In this document: one piece after another, positions 25,669 through 33,588 of the stretch | How positions within the stretch are numbered: the stretch's first letter is position 1 | Layout of the letters: every line of letters begins with the position of its first letter | Source: Acetatifactor sp. | GTDB lineage: Bacteria; Bacillota; Clostridia; Lachnospirales; Lachnospiraceae | Assembly (NCBI GenBank): GCA_016303085.1 | Contig: JAEDMI010000001.1 | Span: 1 to 36,244, forward strand | Length of the DNA stretch: 36,244 bases | Direction: 5' to 3' | Translations under genes and position numbers: made by a program | Notes under the pieces: generated by a model | Told to the model about the DNA's origin: nothing | What the model saw: the letters and a program-made list of their open reading frames with translations, nothing else | Database searches by the model: none

Positions 25669-25697
25669 ATTATATCCAATTTTTAGCCAAATGTCTA
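25669..25697 (-). promoter_or_regulatory. Promoter of the atp operon
   Basis: On the minus strand TAGACA (25692-25697), a 17-base spacer and a perfect TATAAT (25669-25674) end 7 bases before the atpZ ATG. The predicted start (about 25662) virtually coincides with the start codon, suggesting a leaderless first gene. Confidence 0.75.
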
Positions 25698-25725
25698 GGT
25701 CTTCACTTTTTTTTTAGAAATCACA

Positions 25726-25754
25726 TTGACTTGCCGCCGAGGCAGTTGTAGTAT
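25726..25754 (+). promoter_or_regulatory. Promoter of the acetyltransferase gene
   Basis: TTGACT (25726-25731), a 17-base spacer and TAGTAT (25749-25754) would start transcription near 25761. It is divergent from the atp promoter, with 28 bases between the two -35 boxes. Confidence 0.65.
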
Positions 25755-25817
25755 TTAAAAAAAGCACACATTCCCACTGTTTGCCAGGCTGCCTCCGGCA
25801 GCAGAAAAAGAGGAAAT

Positions 25818-26357
25818 ATGAAGATTCGCATTGCAGTTCCGGAAGATGCTGCCGGACTTGTCGGCATCTATGCCCCTTATGTGGAAAACACCCCCATTAC
25901 TTTTGAATACACCGTACCCTCCGTGGAAGAATTTGAGAACCGTATCCGGCACACATTAGAGAAATACCCCTATCTGGTTGCAGAGGAGGGCGACACTCTT
26001 CTGGGTTATGCCTATGTTTCCCCCTTTAAGACAAGAGCTGCCTACGCCTGGTCGGTAGAGACCTCCGTCTATATCAGGCAGGACTGTAAAAGAAGGGGCA
26101 TCGGTCACGCACTCTACAATGCTCTGGAAGAGATTCTGAACAGGCAGCATGTTTGCAATCTCTGCGCCTGCATCACATATCCCAACCCTGTCAGCATTGC
26201 TTTTCACGAAGCCTTCGGCTACAAAACCGTTGCACACTTCCACGCTTCAGGTTTTAAGCAGAACGCCTGGCATGACATGATATGGATGGAAAAGGAACTC
26301 TGTCCCCACGAAAACCCACCGCAGCCCTTCATCCCTTTTCCCGAATTACCCCGCTGA
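25818..26357 (+). CDS. GNAT N-acetyltransferase, phosphinothricin-acetyltransferase-like
   Basis: A 179-residue GNAT enzyme of the family containing phosphinothricin and methionine sulfoximine acetyltransferases, which acetylate amino-acid amines with acetyl-CoA. The N-terminus has the family pattern IYAPYVENTPITFEY (residues 17-31). SVYIRQDCKRRGIGHALYNAL (83-103) contains the acetyl-CoA loop RRGIGHAL. The later NPVSIAFHEAFGYKTV is the usual GNAT motif B. GAGGAAAT lies at the ribosome site. The substrate cannot be set by sequence, and housekeeping detoxification of amino-acid analogues is likely. It is followed by a DUF402 gene on the same strand after 97 bases. Confidence 0.88.
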   Translation: MKIRIAVPEDAAGLVGIYAPYVENTPITFEYTVPSVEEFENRIRHTLEKYPYLVAEEGDTLLGYAYVSPFKTRAAYAWSVETSVYIRQDCKRRGIGHALYNALEEILNRQHVCNLCACITYPNPVSIAFHEAFGYKTVAHFHASGFKQNAWHDMIWMEKELCPHENPPQPFIPFPELPR

Positions 26358-26454
26358 CTCAGAAGTTGCCCGGTGAAGCTGTAACAATTCAGCCTTACGT
26401 TGCTGTCAAAACCAATGATTCACATAAAGCACACCCGAAAGGAGCAATCACCTC

Positions 26455-26934
26455 ATGACAATTTCCCGGCTTTATCGACGCAGACTGATTCCCTCCGAAT
26501 GTATCCTTTTAAAGGATGACATCATTTTGGAGCAGAATGACGAATTCATTATAACCAAATGGAATACCATTCATCCGAAACCGGATTTTTCCCACGGCTG
26601 TTCCTGCTATTTTCTGCGGGAGGGCATTAAGGTCAGCAAAATATACCGGGAGGACGGAACCCTGGTTTACTGGTACTGCGACATTGTGGATTTCACCTTT
26701 GACGAAGCCACAGAAACCTTAACCGTCACTGATTTGCTTGCAGATGTGATTCTTTACCCGGAAGGACGTATGGAGGTTGTGGATTTGGACGAACTGGCAG
26801 AGGCCATGGAACGTGAGCTTATTACAAAAGAGCAGATGACCACCTGCCTGCGCAATCTGAATCATCTGCTCTCTATGATATACCGTGATAAGTTTGACCG
26901 GCTTCAAGCCAGACTCGATAAATTAGGGCTTTAG
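26455..26934 (+). CDS. DUF402 family protein (possible nucleoside di/triphosphatase)
   Basis: A 159-residue protein of the DUF402 family; some members hydrolyse nucleoside di- and triphosphates, others are linked to RNA degradation (FAU-1 type). The family core is seen as LVYWYCDIVDFTFDEATETLTVTDLLADV near residues 70-98, followed by YPEGRMEVVDLDEL, with the conserved tyrosine, aspartates and YPDG-like turn. AAAGGAG lies 10 bases before the ATG. Its 3' end overlaps by 4 bases the convergent wall hydrolase gene. Activity is not shown by the sequence. Confidence 0.85.
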   Translation: MTISRLYRRRLIPSECILLKDDIILEQNDEFIITKWNTIHPKPDFSHGCSCYFLREGIKVSKIYREDGTLVYWYCDIVDFTFDEATETLTVTDLLADVILYPEGRMEVVDLDELAEAMERELITKEQMTTCLRNLNHLLSMIYRDKFDRLQARLDKLGL

Positions 26935-28118
26935 TAAAACACATGTCCCCCGATATTTATTCCCGTCAGTCCTTCTATCGGGGTTCTGAAGAACAGACAA
27001 TTTCCCACGTTTGTCATGCCGGACATGGCTTCGTCCGCTGCCTGATAACATCTGGCAGTGGCCTTGTTTGCTGCCAGAGCCAGGTCAAGCCGCCCGCTTG
27101 CCACCGGTGAAAACTGTTTTTTCTGATAGATAACCCCAACCACTGTATCCGGGAATTTCGAACTCAGAACTCTGTTGATTACCACGCTTCCCACCGCAAG
27201 CTGCCCCTCGTAAGGTTCGCCTCCTGCCTCGCAGTAAATCAGGTTTGCCAGAAGATATCTGTCCCCATCCGTAAAGGTCACCTCCGAAATATCCCTCCAT
27301 TTAGCGTTTGCTGCTGCCTGTGAAAGCGCGATTTCCTCCGCCAGCTTCTTTTTCAGATATTCCAGATTTTCTTCTTCTTTCTTAATCTTAGCCTCATACT
27401 CCAGTGCCCGCTGTTCCGCTTCCTCAATCTGGTCGGCATATTGGGCAATGGAATTGGAAGTCTGGCTGATTAAGCCGGAAACCTTACTCTTTTCAGCCTC
27501 CGCCAGCACCTTAAGATTATCCAGCTCTACCTTTTCCTCCTGGAGTCTGGCTTCCTTCTCCTCGATATAAATGCGGTTTGCTTTGAACTCGTCCATCATC
27601 TTCCGCTCATACGCCGCAATTCTCTCTATGTAATCTGCCGTATTCAGTATGTCTGCCAGGCTTCCCTGACTGAGCAGCGCCACAAGGTAGTTTTCCTCCT
27701 TGCGCTCATACATATCTCTGACTCTCGCCACCATGCATTCGTACTGCCACTCCTCAGTAGCCTTCGCCTCCTCCAGAGCTGCCTGGGTTTCGGTAATTTC
27801 CAGTTCCTTATCCCTTATCTGCCGCTCCAAATTCTCCAGGTTTTCTACCACCCGGTTCAGTTCCTCGTTCAGGCTGTCCAGCTCCCGCTTCAAATCATTC
27901 TGCTCGTTCTTCAGCCCGTTCAATTCGTTTTCGTTACGGTTCTTTTCGTTCTCCAGCTCCTGTCTTCTTTCCTCTGCCTCGTTAATTTTCTGCTGAGTGC
28001 TGGTGGTTGCAGACACCACAAGCACACCGGGAACCGCCTCCCCGTTCCCGGTTCTGCCGAAAAATATGGCAAAAAGTACTATGAGCACTATAACTGATGT
28101 CTTCTTCCAAGCTTTCAA
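26931..28118 (-). CDS. Secreted wall hydrolase: long coiled coil plus SleB-type domain
   Basis: The 395-residue protein has a signal peptide (about residues 1-36, ending VSA) and a very long coiled coil (about 42-275) with the E/K/N-rich pattern seen in CwlO and PcsB. The C-terminal SleB/CwlJ (Hydrolase_2) domain starts about 285. The hydrolase part shows LANLIYCEAGGEP with Glu297 as the likely catalytic acid, followed by GQLAVGSVVINRV and KQFSPV. SleB domains are lytic transglycosylases first known from spore cortex lysis. A CwlO/PcsB-type coil suggests control by an FtsEX-like partner, which is inference. The start is TTG, with AAGG about 9 bases upstream. It is the last gene of the run from cwlD, with no visible terminator. 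Confidence 0.88.
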   Translation of the reverse strand: MKAWKKTSVIVLIVLFAIFFGRTGNGEAVPGVLVVSATTSTQQKINEAEERRQELENEKNRNENELNGLKNEQNDLKRELDSLNEELNRVVENLENLERQIRDKELEITETQAALEEAKATEEWQYECMVARVRDMYERKEENYLVALLSQGSLADILNTADYIERIAAYERKMMDEFKANRIYIEEKEARLQEEKVELDNLKVLAEAEKSKVSGLISQTSNSIAQYADQIEEAEQRALEYEAKIKKEEENLEYLKKKLAEEIALSQAAANAKWRDISEVTFTDGDRYLLANLIYCEAGGEPYEGQLAVGSVVINRVLSSKFPDTVVGVIYQKKQFSPVASGRLDLALAANKATARCYQAADEAMSGMTNVGNCLFFRTPIEGLTGINIGGHVFY

Positions 28119-28137
28119 ATACCGTAACCTTACCTTC

Positions 28138-28617
28138 CTAAACCGTAATATGAATCTGCCGTCCGGAACGGGAGTAGGGAATGTATGTTACCCCCGCAGC
28201 GTCAAACATTTTTTTCGATGCGCGGTTTCCCGGAGTACCCAGATACTTGTCGCTGTCATACACCACGGTCTTAATTCCCGCCTGAATGATGGCTTTTGCA
28301 CATTCGTTGCAGGGAAAAAGGGAAACATACAACTTTGTCCCCTCCAGAGAACCTCCTCGGTAATTGAGAATTGCGTTCAGCTCTCCGTGAGTTACAAAAG
28401 GGTACTTGGTTTCCAGTTCTTCCCCTTCTCTCTCCCAAGGGAACTCCTCATCCGAACACCCATTGGGAAATCCGTTGTATCCCATGGACAAAATCTTGTT
28501 ATCATCGCTGACAATACAAGCTCCCACCTGTGTATTGGGGTCCTTGGAGCGCATGCCGGACAAATGAGCCACTCCCATGAAATACTCATCCCAGCTGATA
28601 TAATCTTCTCTCTTCAT
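28138..28617 (-). CDS. comEB: dCMP deaminase family protein (ComEB-like)
   Basis: Predicted to deaminate dCMP to dUMP for thymidylate supply; the Bacillus homologue is called ComEB. The 159-residue product has the zinc deaminase signature HGELNAI (His and Glu) and PCNEC (two cysteines). NTQVGACIVSDDNKI and GYNGFPNGCSD near the N-terminus are typical of dCMP deaminases. The frame is open upstream into upp (28701), but MKREDYISWDEYF is the natural start, with GGGGG about 6 bases upstream. It follows upp by 34 bases. Confidence 0.93.
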   Translation of the reverse strand: MKREDYISWDEYFMGVAHLSGMRSKDPNTQVGACIVSDDNKILSMGYNGFPNGCSDEEFPWEREGEELETKYPFVTHGELNAILNYRGGSLEGTKLYVSLFPCNECAKAIIQAGIKTVVYDSDKYLGTPGNRASKKMFDAAGVTYIPYSRSGRQIHITV

Positions 28618-28651
28618 CGTGTACCCCCGTGATAATTCTTCCCCGCTGCCG

Positions 28652-29281
28652 TTATTTGGTGCCGAAGATACGATCTCCCGCATCACCCAGTCCGGGAACA
28701 ATATAACCGTGGTCGTTCAGCTTCTCATCCAATGCGCCGACATACATATCCACATCGGGATGTGCCTGCTTCATGGCTTCGATTCCCTCGGGTGCCGCAA
28801 TGATACACATGAAATGAATATTTTTGCATCCCTTATCTTTCAACATCTGAATTGCCGCGATAGAGGAGCCGCCCGTAGCAAGCATGGGATCCACTACAAA
28901 CACCTCACGCTCCGCACAGTCTGCCGGAAGTTTACAATAGTACTCCACCGGCTTTAAAGTCTCGGGATCTCTGTAGAGTCCGATGTGACCTACCTTTGCA
29001 GCGGGAATCAGTGCCAGCACGCCGTCAACCATGCCCAAACCTGCGCGCAGGATAGGGACAATTGCCATTTTCTTTCCCTTCAATTCCTTCACGGTAGCTT
29101 TGCAGATAGGCGTGGTAATCTCCACGTCATCCAGTTTCAAATCCCTGGTTGCCTCATAGCAAATCAGCATGGCAATCTCACTGATTGTCTGCCTGAAATC
29201 CTTGGTACCTGTCTCCTGTCTGCGAATAAATCCAATCTTGTGCTGAATCAAAGGATGATCCATAATTACTACTTTTGCCAC
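28652..29281 (-). CDS. upp: Uracil phosphoribosyltransferase
   Basis: Upp salvages uracil to UMP using PRPP. The 209-residue product has the family length. VPILRAGLGMVDGV lies near residues 75-88, the PRPP loop VFVDPMLATGGS near 126-137 and the C-terminal uracil-binding GDAGDRIFGT. The start is GTG, with AGGAGG 8 bases upstream. It lies between rpiB and comEB; rpiB-upp-atp order is also found in B. subtilis. Confidence 0.97.
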   Translation of the reverse strand: MAKVVIMDHPLIQHKIGFIRRQETGTKDFRQTISEIAMLICYEATRDLKLDDVEITTPICKATVKELKGKKMAIVPILRAGLGMVDGVLALIPAAKVGHIGLYRDPETLKPVEYYCKLPADCAEREVFVVDPMLATGGSSIAAIQMLKDKGCKNIHFMCIIAAPEGIEAMKQAHPDVDMYVGALDEKLNDHGYIVPGLGDAGDRIFGTK

Positions 29282-29318
29282 TTTCTTTTCCTCCTGAATG
29301 GTATATATTTGTTATTTC

Positions 29319-29750
29319 CTACAGCTTCTCAATCAAATCAATCCTGCGTTGATGGCGTTCCTCACCGGAAAATGCAGTATTCAAAAAGGTATCTACAATA
29401 TCCAGCGCCAGATTTTCGCCCACAATTCCTGCGCCAAGAGCCAACACATTTGCATCATTGTGAAGGCGGGTCATCTTTGCGGACAGAGTATCCGAGCAAA
29501 GTGCACAGCGGATTCCCGGCACCTTGTTTGCAGAGATACTGATACCGATTCCCGTAGTACAAATCACAATTCCCTTCTCACAGGAGCCGTCTGCGACAGC
29601 CTTTGCCACAGCATGTCCGTAAACCGGATAATCCACCGATTCCCTGCTGTTGCATCCCATATCGCGATAAGGAATCTTCCTTTCCTCCAGATAATGAATT
29701 ACCTTCTCCTTCAACTCATAGCCGCCATGGTCACATCCGATAGCTATCAT
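29319..29750 (-). CDS. rpiB: Ribose-5-phosphate isomerase B
   Basis: RpiB interconverts ribose 5-phosphate and ribulose 5-phosphate in the pentose phosphate pathway. The 143-residue product has the family start MIAIGCDHGGYELKE and the catalytic CTTGIGISISANK with its cysteine near residue 65. RCALCSDTLSAKMTRLHNDAN follows, carrying the conserved HNDAN. GAGGAGG precedes the ATG. It is followed by upp after 37 bases. Confidence 0.96.
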   Translation of the reverse strand: MIAIGCDHGGYELKEKVIHYLEERKIPYRDMGCNSRESVDYPVYGHAVAKAVADGSCEKGIVICTTGIGISISANKVPGIRCALCSDTLSAKMTRLHNDANVLALGAGIVGENLALDIVDTFLNTAFSGEERHQRRIDLIEKL

Positions 29751-29790
29751 TTTTCTTCCTCCTCAATTTATAAAATGATGATTTCTGTTT

Positions 29791-30855
29791 TCAAACGCGG
29801 ATTACCTTGTGCCCCGCCGCTTTTAACAATCTGTTCATAATAGCTTGTCCCAGACCTGCGGCTTCAAAACTTTCCGAATATATTTTGGTGACACCCTCTT
29901 CGTCAAACTCACGCAGCACTGTAAACAGATGTCTTGCTATTGCTTCTTCATCCTCCCGGCTTCCCACACATTTTACCACATCTGCCCGATATTCCGCCAG
30001 AAGTTCACTGGTTCCGATAACTCCTGTCTTCTCGCCGTTTCGGCTGTCTGCAGCCGTAGCCTCATTGATATATACCGTCACCGCGTCCGGCTTTCCTTCC
30101 ACAACAGTCAGCTCCCCTTTTGGCGCGTAGTGGCGGTACTTCATTCCCGGAGCCTTAGGGGCTTGTCCGGTGTCCGCCTTCAGGACAGTAACATCCGTGT
30201 CAACTCTTCCCAACACCTTTTCCAGCATTTCCCGGGTTACATAGCCGGGGCGCAGAATCTGCGGCGGAGACACTGTCAAATCCACGATGGTGGATTCCAG
30301 ACCGATACCAACCTCTCCTCCATCCACAATCATCTCAATCCGCCCATCCATATCCTCTACCACATACCTGGCAACAGTGGGGCTGGGTCTCCCGGAAAGA
30401 TTGGCGCTTGGCGCCGCCACATATCCCCCGCTGTACTCAATCAGCTTCTGTGCCGTTCTGTCGGACGGTAACCGTACTGCAACAGTATCCAGGCCTCCTG
30501 TGGTCTCCGTAGGAACTTTCTCCGACTTGTTCAATATCATGGTAAGCGGTCCCGGCCAGAATGCATCCGCAATTTTCACCGCAGTTTCCGGCACTTCCGA
30601 TACAATCTCATAAATATCTTCAAATCTGCATATATGAACAATCAGCGGATTATCCGAAGGTCTTCCCTTGGCTGCATATATTTTCCGGGAAGATTCCCTG
30701 TTCAGCGCATCACCGCCCAGACCGTACACCGTTTCCGTAGGAAAGGCAACAAGACCTCCGTCACGGATTATCTTCCCCGCTCTGCGTAACGCCTCGTCCT
30801 CTTCGGGAGTAAATTCTCCGGCATTCCGCCTGATTTTGACCATTAATGTCTTCAT
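29791..30855 (-). CDS. tsaC: L-threonylcarbamoyladenylate synthase (Sua5/YwlC type)
   Basis: This enzyme makes threonylcarbamoyl-AMP from threonine, bicarbonate and ATP for the universal t6A37 modification of ANN-decoding tRNAs. The 354-residue product has an N-terminal YrdC domain (GLVAFPTETVYGLGGDA near 34-50, KGRPSDNPL near 63-71, SANLSGRPSP near 150-159). A C-terminal SUA5 domain follows, joined by the characteristic APGMKYRHYAPKGEL. This is the long form, as in Bacillus YwlC and yeast Sua5. GAGGTAG lies 8 bases before the ATG. It is upstream of rpiB by 40 bases. Confidence 0.95.
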   Translation of the reverse strand: MKTLMVKIRRNAGEFTPEEDEALRRAGKIIRDGGLVAFPTETVYGLGGDALNRESSRKIYAAKGRPSDNPLIVHICRFEDIYEIVSEVPETAVKIADAFWPGPLTMILNKSEKVPTETTGGLDTVAVRLPSDRTAQKLIEYSGGYVAAPSANLSGRPSPTVARYVVEDMDGRIEMIVDGGEVGIGLESTIVDLTVSPPQILRPGYVTREMLEKVLGRVDTDVTVLKADTGQAPKAPGMKYRHYAPKGELTVVEGKPDAVTVYINEATAADSRNGEKTGVIGTSELLAEYRADVVKCVGSREDEEAIARHLFTVLREFDEEGVTKIYSESFEAAGLGQAIMNRLLKAAGHKVIRV

Positions 30856-30911
30856 AATGTCTACCTCGAACTTCGTCTATTGTACCATGAAATTTCTAAA
30901 AGATAAAGTAC

Positions 30912-31622
30912 TCATTCACTCAGGGCATTTAAATACTGCATAATTCCCATATGTATTGCCCATGCCACATAATCCTGATATTCACTGTCACAGAGTTTTT
31001 CCGCCTCGATACTGTTGGATAGGAAGCCGCATTCCACGATAACAATGGGAATACCTGTCTTTTTCAGAAGATAATAGCTGTCATTTGCCTTTACTTGGCG
31101 CTTGTTTTCCGGGTCCACCTTCTCTACAAGCTGTTTTTGAATAGATCGGGCCAACGCTTCCCCGTCCCTGCTTCCGGTGTAAAAAAACACCTGAGCTCCA
31201 TGTACATATTCCTCCGGGTAACTGTTCTGATGAATGCTGACTGTCACGTCAGGCGCTGTCTCATCAATCAGCTCAATGCGTCTTTTCATGTCCTGCACTT
31301 TCTTATTGGAAGCACCCGCACTGTTCAATCCCTCATCGCCCTCTCTGGTCATCACCACCCTGACATCATTGGCTTCCAGATACTTTTTCACCAGATTGGC
31401 AATCTGCAGGTTAATGTCCTTTTCCTTAGCGCCGTTAATACCCACCTTGCCGGGGTCGTCTCCGCCGTGTCCCGCGTCAATAACCACGCATTTCGCATCC
31501 TTTTGCACCTCCGCTGTATTTCCCACCGTATATACAACCACTTCCTTTCCGATATATACGAGAGAAAGCAGAAAAATCATTCCCGTCACCGCTGAAACAA
31601 GCCTTTGATTCCATTTATCCAT
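30912..31622 (-). CDS. cwlD: N-acetylmuramoyl-L-alanine amidase, CwlD-like
   Basis: A membrane-anchored Amidase_3 that cleaves the amide bond between MurNAc and L-Ala. In spore formers CwlD prepares muramic-delta-lactam in the cortex. The 236-residue product has one N-terminal hydrophobic anchor (about 10-32) and the zinc amidase motifs VVIDAGHGGDDPG (His near 52), then SIHQNSY and IVECGFLSN. Glu in VECGFL is the expected catalytic residue. The assignment to CwlD rather than another amidase rests on the short length, the anchor and the position near tsaC. It is the first gene of the cwlD-tsaC-rpiB-upp-comEB run. The ribosome site before its ATG is weak. Confidence 0.88.
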   Translation of the reverse strand: MDKWNQRLVSAVTGMIFLLSLVYIGKEVVVYTVGNTAEVQKDAKCVVIDAGHGGDDPGKVGINGAKEKDINLQIANLVKKYLEANDVRVVMTREGDEGLNSAGASNKKVQDMKRRIELIDETAPDVTVSIHQNSYPEEYVHGAQVFFYTGSRDGEALARSIQKQLVEKVDPENKRQVKANDSYYLLKKTGIPIVIVECGFLSNSIEAEKLCDSEYQDYVAWAIHMGIMQYLNALSE

Positions 31623-31692
31623 ACTGCATTTACCATTGTGGTTTTTGTAAATATATATTCTCCTTAATTTTTCTTTAAAACTGTTAAAAGTA

Positions 31693-31721
31693 TTGCATTG
31701 CCTGTCTTTTTAGGCTAATAT
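31693..31721 (+). promoter_or_regulatory. Promoter of the sortase operon
   Basis: TTGCAT (31693-31698), a 17-base spacer and TAATAT (31716-31721) would start transcription near 31728, some 23 bases before the sortase ATG. Confidence 0.6.
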
Positions 31722-31750
31722 GAAGATATTGATAAAAAATGAGGGATTAT

Positions 31751-32647
31751 ATGAAAAACTCCAAGAAAATTTTATCCTCCATACTGATGGTTATAGCCGT
31801 CTGTTGCCTGGCAGCTGCTCTCATTTTGGCAGTTTGCCGATTTGCAGCCGATTTACATTCACAGGAAACCCTTGACGAACTTCGTTCATCCGCTGAAGCC
31901 CTGAAGGAGGAAACCGACAGTCCCACGCAAACCGGAGAGTCTTCTTCCGAGTCCGCTCCTTCAGCCACACCGGAGCCGGCGGAAACTCCCGACACCACAT
32001 CGGAACCGACGGAAACTCCCGAGCCCACTCCCACTCCTGTGGTCAATCCGTATCGTGACAGCTTTCTGGCTAATAGCGACATGGCCGCCTGGCTTCAGAT
32101 CCCGAATACCGGTATTGACTATCCGGTCATGTGGACTCCTGATGATGAGGAATACTATCTGCGCAGGGGGTTTGACGGTTCCGATGACAAAAACGGTTGT
32201 CTGATTCTGGATACCGACAGCAATCTGAATCCGCTGACGACTAATCTGATTATACACGGGCATAATATGAAATCGGGAGCCATGTTCGGCACCCTTACCG
32301 ATTATGAAGATGAAGCCTATTATCAGGAACATAAAAATATCATTCTGTACACCAGAGAATGCCGGCGCAATTATGAAGTAATTGCTGTCTTCCGCTCCCA
32401 GGTTTATAAAAAAACCGATGATGTGTTCAAGTTTTATAAATTTTTTCAGGCAGAAACCCGGGAAGAATTCGAAGATTTTTACAACAATATAAAAGAGTTG
32501 TCTTTCTATGACACCGGCTTGACCGCAGAATTCGGAGACCGTTTTATCACGCTCTCAACATGCTCCTATCATGTGGAACAGGGCAGATTTGTAGTTGTTG
32601 CAAAGGAAGTGGAAAGCGGCGACAGCTACCTTCCCATTCAAGAATAG
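31751..32647 (+). CDS. srtB: Class B sortase
   Basis: A membrane-bound transpeptidase that cleaves a sorting motif and joins surface proteins to the wall. The 298-residue protein has an N-terminal membrane anchor (about 8-28). A Thr/Pro/Glu-rich spacer (about 56-97, repeats of the type EPTETPEP) probably spans the wall. The catalytic domain follows: GIDYPVMW (121-128), LIIHGHNMKSG with His171, TLSTCSY with Cys271, and GRFVVVAK with Arg279. The insertions and the GHNM/STCS motifs are of the SrtB type. GAGGGA lies before ATG 31751; an ATG 12 bases earlier precedes that site and is not used. The adjacent downstream gene encodes a VPKTG protein, its probable substrate. Confidence 0.94.
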   Translation: MKNSKKILSSILMVIAVCCLAAALILAVCRFAADLHSQETLDELRSSAEALKEETDSPTQTGESSSESAPSATPEPAETPDTTSEPTETPEPTPTPVVNPYRDSFLANSDMAAWLQIPNTGIDYPVMWTPDDEEYYLRRGFDGSDDKNGCLILDTDSNLNPLTTNLIIHGHNMKSGAMFGTLTDYEDEAYYQEHKNIILYTRECRRNYEVIAVFRSQVYKKTDDVFKFYKFFQAETREEFEDFYNNIKELSFYDTGLTAEFGDRFITLSTCSYHVEQGRFVVVAKEVESGDSYLPIQE

Positions 32648-32675
32648 ATATATCAAACAATAAGGAGGATTCAAA

Positions 32676-33515
32676 ATGAAAAAAAGTATCAAATCAATTG
32701 TATCAATTTTGGCGGCAATTGCTGTTCTGGTAATGGTACCGGCAGGCAATGTGCTCCCTGTAAAGGCTGCGGAGCCCGTAACATACTCCATAAAATACAT
32801 CGGTGGAAGTGTTAACGATTGGCGCTTCCAGCCGGGCTCAACCTTCGATGACGGGGGCTATCACTGGAGTATTTATTTACTCAACCAAGATTTGAAGGAC
32901 GGAGATGCCGTAGTCATTTACCCCGGAGAAGTCACTCCCAACAAAGAATTGAATCTGGGGACCGTTAAGTTAGGCAACCTGACAATTTATCAGAATGCTC
33001 ATGCAGTAGTTCTCACCGGTGGTGTAAAAGATTGCTATGTCCTTGCCGGCAGCACCTCTGCAATTAACGGCAATGTCACTAATGCCTATTTGTATGATGG
33101 CACTACCTGTACCTTTAACAACGATGTTCTGGACATGACTCTTTATTTCAATGGCGCTGCTCCGACCTCAAATCTCAGTTGCGCCGGCACAGTGGGGCAT
33201 TTTAAAGGTGTTTCCAATGACAACGGCAGAATACATTATGAGTTCTACAGCATAAGTAAAGGGGCATTTCTGATAGAGAACGGCATCTCTCTGATTCCTT
33301 ATGAGAAATGCAGTCCACTACCCACCGAAGAATATCTGCAGGCTGCGGAGGCTGCTTCCGTTCCCGCTACTGCTGCAGAGAACAACACTTCTAAAGACAC
33401 TTCCGAGTACGACAAGGTTCCTAAGACCGGTGACAGCAGCGTATATCTGTGGCTGTTCTGCGCTTCCGCATTTTGCTTTGCCGGAAGCCGCATGCTCAGG
33501 AAAAAAACACGTTAG
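32676..33515 (+). CDS. Secreted sortase substrate with VPKTG anchor and possible beta-solenoid
   Basis: A 279-residue surface protein. The signal peptide ends near residue 31 (VKA). The C-terminus is a classical sorting signal: VPKTG at 248-252, a hydrophobic helix and the basic tail RKKTR. The region about 95-165 alternates short strands and turns every 9-12 residues (GNLTIYQNAHAVVLTGG, NGNVTNAYLYDGTTCTFNND), suggesting a small right-handed beta-helix. AAGGAGG lies before the ATG, and the gene follows the sortase by 28 bases, so they form a pair. I do not recognise a specific function; adhesin or wall-structure roles are guesses. Confidence 0.85.
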   Translation: MKKSIKSIVSILAAIAVLVMVPAGNVLPVKAAEPVTYSIKYIGGSVNDWRFQPGSTFDDGGYHWSIYLLNQDLKDGDAVVIYPGEVTPNKELNLGTVKLGNLTIYQNAHAVVLTGGVKDCYVLAGSTSAINGNVTNAYLYDGTTCTFNNDVLDMTLYFNGAAPTSNLSCAGTVGHFKGVSNDNGRIHYEFYSISKGAFLIENGISLIPYEKCSPLPTEEYLQAAEAASVPATAAENNTSKDTSEYDKVPKTGDSSVYLWLFCASAFCFAGSRMLRKKTR

Positions 33516-33539
33516 TATAAGCACTTTAAACACATAACA

Positions 33540-33570
33540 AAACCCCCTGCACTGTCTGTGCAGGGGGTTT
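33540..33570. terminator. Bidirectional terminator after the sortase operon
   Basis: A 13-bp perfect stem, AAACCCCCTGCAC / GTGCAGGGGGTTT, with a 5-base loop sits between the plus-strand sortase substrate gene and the minus-strand GH18 gene ending at 33589. It can serve both. Confidence 0.9.
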
Positions 33571-33588
33571 GTCATTCCATATTCTTTT

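Noticed and set aside
25726..26357. Acquired phosphinothricin resistance gene
   Set aside because: The GNAT family match is broad, codon use is like the neighbours and there are no mobile elements. A housekeeping acetyltransferase is more likely.
31960..32045. Short repeated Thr/Pro/Glu codons as a DNA repeat element
   Set aside because: It is a coding low-complexity spacer of the sortase, not a mobile or CRISPR repeat.
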